DNA from: an uncultured Alphaproteobacteria bacterium
Lineage (GTDB): Bacteria; Pseudomonadota; Alphaproteobacteria; Reyranellales; Reyranellaceae
Reading direction: 5' to 3'
DNA length: 13,826 bases
Assembly (NCBI GenBank): GCA_903929895.1
Contig: CAIYWM010000608.1
Span: 1-13,826 of the forward strand
The notes beneath the pieces were generated by a model. That model was not told the DNA's origin. It ran no database searches and worked only from the letters and a program-made list of their open reading frames with translations. Both the position numbers and the translations under genes were made by a program. Below, one piece after another: positions 13,182-13,826 of the stretch (position 1 is the stretch's first letter; each line of letters starts with the position of its first letter).

Positions 13182-13697
13182 CTAGACGGGAAAGTCGAGC
13201 CACTCCGGGGTGTGGCCGGTCGCCGCGAAGAAGCGCAGCAGGTCGGCTAAGGCCAGCGCCGTGGTCATGGTGTTGACCAGCGGGTGGGCATTGATCGGCC
13301 CCTCGCCGTCGGCGAGGCCGCGGTCGAGGACCAGCCGGACCTGGTGTTCCGGATCGTTGACGACGGCGAGCGGCGTCACCGAGCCCGGCTCGACCCCGAG
13401 ATGGCGCCGCAGGCGGTCGGGGCTGCCGAACGAGAACTTGCCCGCGCCCAGCCTCTCGCCAAGCCTCTTCAGATCGATGGCGCGGTCCTCCAGCGCCACC
13501 ACCAGCCACATCTCCTCCTTCCGGTTGCGCAGGAAGAGGTTCTTGATGTGATGGCCGGGCAGATCGCCGCGCAGCGCCTTGGCCTCCTCGACCGTGAAGA
13601 CCGGCGGATGTTCGACGGTGCGGTGGGCGATGCCGAGCGCGTCGAGGCGGGAGAGCAGTTGGTGCGGATTGAGCATGGTGCGTGTCGGCTTACCCAT
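13182..13697 (-). CDS. prdX: YbaK/PrdX-type aminoacyl-tRNA deacylase
   Basis: This 171-residue protein has the YbaK/ProRS-INS editing fold and probably hydrolyses mischarged tRNA (Ala-tRNAPro for the PrdX/ProXp-ala group). The family features are TVEHPPVFTVEEAKALRG (split: TVEHPPVF 28-34, TVEEAKALRG 35-44), the conserved lysine K52 in IKNLFLRN, the GSVTPLAV loop (105-112) and NAHPLVNTMTTAL (136-148). The substrate assignment is from the family, not from this sequence. The ATG at 13697 is used here; an ATG at 13676 (164 residues) is equally possible, and neither has a clear ribosome binding site. A TTG at 13727 was rejected. It lies upstream of znuA in the same direction, 17 bases apart, but znuA has its own Zur-controlled promoter. 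It is divergent from tRNA-Gly. Confidence 0.9.
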   Translation of the reverse strand: MGKPTRTMLNPHQLLSRLDALGIAHRTVEHPPVFTVEEAKALRGDLPGHHIKNLFLRNRKEEMWLVVALEDRAIDLKRLGERLGAGKFSFGSPDRLRRHLGVEPGSVTPLAVVNDPEHQVRLVLDRGLADGEGPINAHPLVNTMTTALALADLLRFFAATGHTPEWLDFPV

Positions 13698-13720
13698 GAA
13701 AAGAACCGTTCGCCAGCCCC

Positions 13721-13749
13721 TTGCCAAGGGATCGGAAAGGCCCTATCAA
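13721..13749 (+). promoter_or_regulatory. Promoter of tRNA-Gly
   Basis: TTGCCA (13721-13726) is followed after exactly 17 bases by TATCAA (13744-13749). Transcription would start near 13756, about 32 bases before the mature tRNA. The elements are good matches to the housekeeping consensus. Confidence 0.65.
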
Positions 13750-13787
13750 CGCCGCCTTCCGGCCACCTACCCAGCCGGATACGGAGC

Positions 13788-13826
13788 GCGGGCGTAGCTC
13801 AGGGGTAGAGCACGACCTTGCCAAGG
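13788..13826 (+). tRNA. tRNA-Gly (anticodon GCC), 5' part only
   Basis: The first 39 bases of a tRNA are present before the window ends: acceptor GCGGGCG, TA, D arm GCTC-AGGGGTA-GAGC, then anticodon stem CGACC and loop TTGCCAA. The anticodon GCC and the 5' sequence match bacterial tRNA-Gly. The 3' half lies outside the window. Confidence 0.93.

Noticed and set aside
1..13826. Mobile element, phage, CRISPR or toxin-antitoxin content
   Set aside because: No transposase, integrase, spaced direct repeats or small toxin-like gene pair was found. The tRNA genes show no adjacent integrase or duplicated tRNA 3' end.

Overview
The window is GC-rich chromosomal DNA, very probably from an alphaproteobacterium. 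The evidence is RibA with a degenerate DHBP-synthase-like N-terminus, an overlapping YggT/DUF167/FolD cluster, and protein sequences of the Rhodospirillales/Hyphomicrobiales type. A Reyranella- or Bradyrhizobium-like source is a guess; no rRNA or species marker is present. Genes are tightly packed. I see no insertion sequence, phage gene, CRISPR array or integrase, and no stretch over 300 bases lacks a gene.

Left part (1-5840). A partial ribA (minus, cut by the window edge) is divergent from an OmpR/PhoB-type response regulator that has no kinase beside it. Next comes the most distinctive block: two paralogous 355-residue carboxylate-bridged diiron proteins (1871-2938 and 4727-5794, both plus). 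They are about 72% identical by my hand count and have no gaps. Between them, on the minus strand, lie a PaaE/KshB-type FAD/NAD(P)/[2Fe-2S] reductase and a YoaK/DUF1275 membrane protein. The reductase is divergent from the second diiron gene across 145 bp containing three inverted repeats. The layout suggests an oxygenase system in which one reductase feeds one or both diiron proteins. The substrate cannot be read from the sequence. A strong intrinsic terminator and a REP-like inverted repeat close the block.

Middle part (5842-10432). A two-gene minus-strand unit encodes a transglutaminase-like protein and a secreted protein of unknown function, and lies downstream of a minus-strand tRNA-Ala(CGC) gene with its own promoter. 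Divergent from the tRNA, a run of plus-strand genes follows: ridA, a 79-aa membrane protein, a membrane-anchored FHA-like protein, yggT, a DUF167 gene and folD. Several of these touch or overlap. The 79-aa protein resembles the membrane module of the FHA-like protein next to it.

Right part (10440-13826). Minus-strand genes encode a GSCFA-domain/TPR fusion protein, a ZnuA-like periplasmic zinc-binding protein and a PrdX/YbaK-type aminoacyl-tRNA deacylase. A perfect Zur-type palindrome fills the short gap between prdX and znuA. The start of a plus-strand tRNA-Gly(GCC) gene, with a recognisable promoter, runs off the right edge.
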